Of a stretch of 64,000 bases of DNA, positions 62,164 through 64,000 are shown one piece after another. The DNA is taken from positions 11,018,459 to 11,082,458 of the forward strand of contig NC_046626.1 in NCBI RefSeq assembly GCF_900324465.2, read 5' to 3'. Both the position numbers and the translations under genes were made by a program. The DNA comes from Anabas testudineus (Eukaryota; Chordata; Actinopteri; Anabantiformes; Anabantidae). Position 1 is the stretch's first letter. Every line of letters begins with the position of its first letter. Under the pieces are notes generated by a model. The model searched no databases. It was given only the letters and a program-made list of their open reading frames with translations, and was not told the origin of the DNA.

Positions 62164-63600
62164 CTCCGCTGTGGACAACGGTGGGAAATGATCCAGCGAT
62201 GATAAAAGCCAGGGAAACAGGATGCAGGCGAGACGATTTACTGCTGGATAAGACGGAAAGACTGAAAGAGGAGCTGGTTGAAAGGCTGGTGCCGAGCCAT
62301 CAGTGCACCGCATGCTCGAAGAATAGGACACAGGGAGGAGGGACGGTGGACGCGAACAGAGATCTGTCCATGTCCGCACACTGGGGAGTCACCACTCAGT
62401 CAACTGGGACAACTCAGACAGCCGACGTGCACCTATAACCTCTGCAACACATGGGAAAGCTAACAAGCTGGACTTAAAGTCCTAAGTGTAGTTCAGCATG
62501 ATTTATCGCGCACTTAGCGGGTTTGCTGATACCATTTGCTAAGCGGTCATCAATGGCTTATTTACTTGATATAAAAAGCAAAGAGGCGCCCGGGAAATCG
62601 ACCAGTCATGTCGGGAGCACTCTCCAAACGACCTCATTAATTAAGAGGTGGGAGGGAACTTCACCAAAAGACACCGACCTTTCAGAACCGTGGTCAGGGA
62701 CCAGTTCCCCCACTGAGGAAACAATGAGGGGCTCTGTCCGAAGTGCTGACGTGACTAAACCCAAACAACTTAAATGTACTTTCCCTTTGCAATATTAATC
62801 CTGCTGTGTACAAACAGGGTTAAGTGAGGTCATCCTTTAAAAGACTTCTGTGGGCTGGTCCATGCCCGTTTAAATTGATCAGTATAGATGATGTACGTGT
62901 GAAGTGCTGGCTGGCAACTAGGATTTCTGCTCAAACTATGCAACTAAAAGTCTTATTTCCCTGAATTTATCTACCACATTTGCAACTTATGAGTCAAATG
63001 ACCAATAAATGTTGAAAGATTTGATACAATTTCAAAAAGCAGCATGACTAATCATTTTACTGCAGGTGGCAGCCAAGGAAACCATTTTATATTACATCAT
63101 ATACCCTCAATGTTTAATCAATAATGCGACTGCATGAGGAGTAGGTTGTGGGAGTAAATGGACGGAAGTGGTCTTTAAGAGCATGTGTGGTTTATCCTTG
63201 GGTTTACAACAGCGGGTACTGTGTTGGATAAGCCTTTGTAGATGTCAAAAGCATGCAAGTACAAAAATACATCCTTTTGACATCCACTTCTGTTGCATGG
63301 GCCTAATGAGTTTAAGTGCTTAAAACCCAATGCTAATTAAATTGTCTGATACAGCCATATTGAGCCATTTGACCAAGAACTACAGGATGCTTCAGATATC
63401 AGATCAGATATCAAATAATGGAGACAACTGTATTGCTTTCATCTAAGACACATGCAACAAGCAAGTACATTTAGTGATCTAAAACATTTCTGTGGAAAAC
63501 AAGTTTGCCCTTTGCAGAGAAAGCACCAGAACTGCAACAATAGAATTATCTTATAGTACATGAAGACTGTACCACTGAAGATGGCCGACGGTCAAGGTCA
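62164..63600. other. Upstream of the C3orf80 homologue; no gene recognised
   Basis: Moderately CpG-rich to about 62650, fitting a promoter of the leftward gene. Open frames here lack splice sites and recognisable similarity. The rest is AT-rich with nothing identified. Confidence 0.45.
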
Positions 63601-63689
63601 CAGGAAAACGTCTAGCTCAAGTGAGATGGCATCTGAATGACGAGATTAATCTCTGTATTCTCTGTGTGTTTGCTGTGTTTACGTTGCTA

Positions 63690-63829
63690 AATACTGTCAT
63701 ATTGTCTGCTTTCCGAAGTCTCAGGTGATCTTGGCCTTTGGTGAAAGTCTTGATTTGGAATCTGTTGGCCCCGAGACAAATTCGCTGGATGCGAGGACAA
63801 TATGAGGTCCCAGCTGCATAGTCCGCTCT
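63690..63829 (-). other. Possible exon of an unidentified minus-strand gene
   Basis: A minus-strand acceptor with a good pyrimidine tract (TTTTTCCTAG) precedes an open stretch reading ADYAAGTSYCPRIQRICLGA and continuing as NRFQIKTFTKGQDHLRLRKA. The base mix is more coding-like than the surroundings, but no convincing donor follows and I do not recognise the protein. It could equally be a repeat or chance. Confidence 0.2.
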
Positions 63830-64000
63830 AGGAAAAATAAAAATCACATGGGGGTAAAAAAGGGATTCTTCTGAATAGGTAGACCACAAACAAGCATAAA
63901 CAAATATGATCCATGAATTTGAATGACAATGAAAACAAAAAAAATATGTTCATAGAATTTGTTTTACCGTGCACACAGTAAAATGATTGTATGTGAGAAG

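Overview
The window is vertebrate nuclear DNA and almost certainly from a teleost fish, probably a spiny-rayed one. The evidence is an otolith-matrix gene (otolin), a Rex1-type LINE with its ATTCA tail, Tc1-like transposon relics and a Tc1-type MITE. Introns are compact, microsatellites are many, and GCTAGC/GTTAGC words cluster around a CpG-rich promoter. No bacterial, viral, CRISPR, tRNA or rRNA feature was seen.

Layout, left to right: extl2 (-, 53-1415; the gene runs off the left edge 3' of its stop) shares a promoter region with an aldo-keto reductase gene (+, 2520-5019). A repeat-filled convergent gap follows, with a Tc1 relic and an antisense Rex1 LINE. Then comes rc3h1/Roquin-1 (-, coding 11350-20801) with a long 3'UTR. 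Across a CpG-rich bidirectional promoter (about 22.3-23.3 kb) lies a KIAA1614-type PDZ-protein gene (+, 23794-32345), then tal1 (+, coding 35874-38255), a quiet 3 kb, otol1 (-, 43095-44914), ppm1l (+, 49210-56142), a decayed arl14-like duplicate (+, about 58743-59210), intact arl14 (+, 60381-60977), and a C3orf80 homologue (-, 61672-62163). The last 1.4 kb holds no gene I can name.

Spliced models built by hand give uninterrupted proteins close to remembered family lengths: EXTL2 337 aa, AKR 285, Roquin-1 1131, KIAA1614-like 1142, TAL1 376, otolin 501, PPM1L 363, ARL14 198, C3orf80 163. The otol1-ppm1l-arl14-C3orf80 order matches the human 3q25-q26 neighbourhood. The left half carries relatives of human chromosome 1 genes (EXTL2, RC3H1, KIAA1614, TAL1), so a boundary between two ancestral blocks lies between tal1 and otol1.

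The genes do not form one pathway. Roquin-1 is a post-transcriptional repressor that binds stem-loop decay elements, and its own 3'UTR here contains two sequences matching that target. TAL1 is the haematopoietic bHLH factor, and two GATA-rich stretches upstream of it look like candidate control elements. Otolin is an inner-ear collagen. PPM1L, ARL14 and the C3orf80 protein are membrane-associated.
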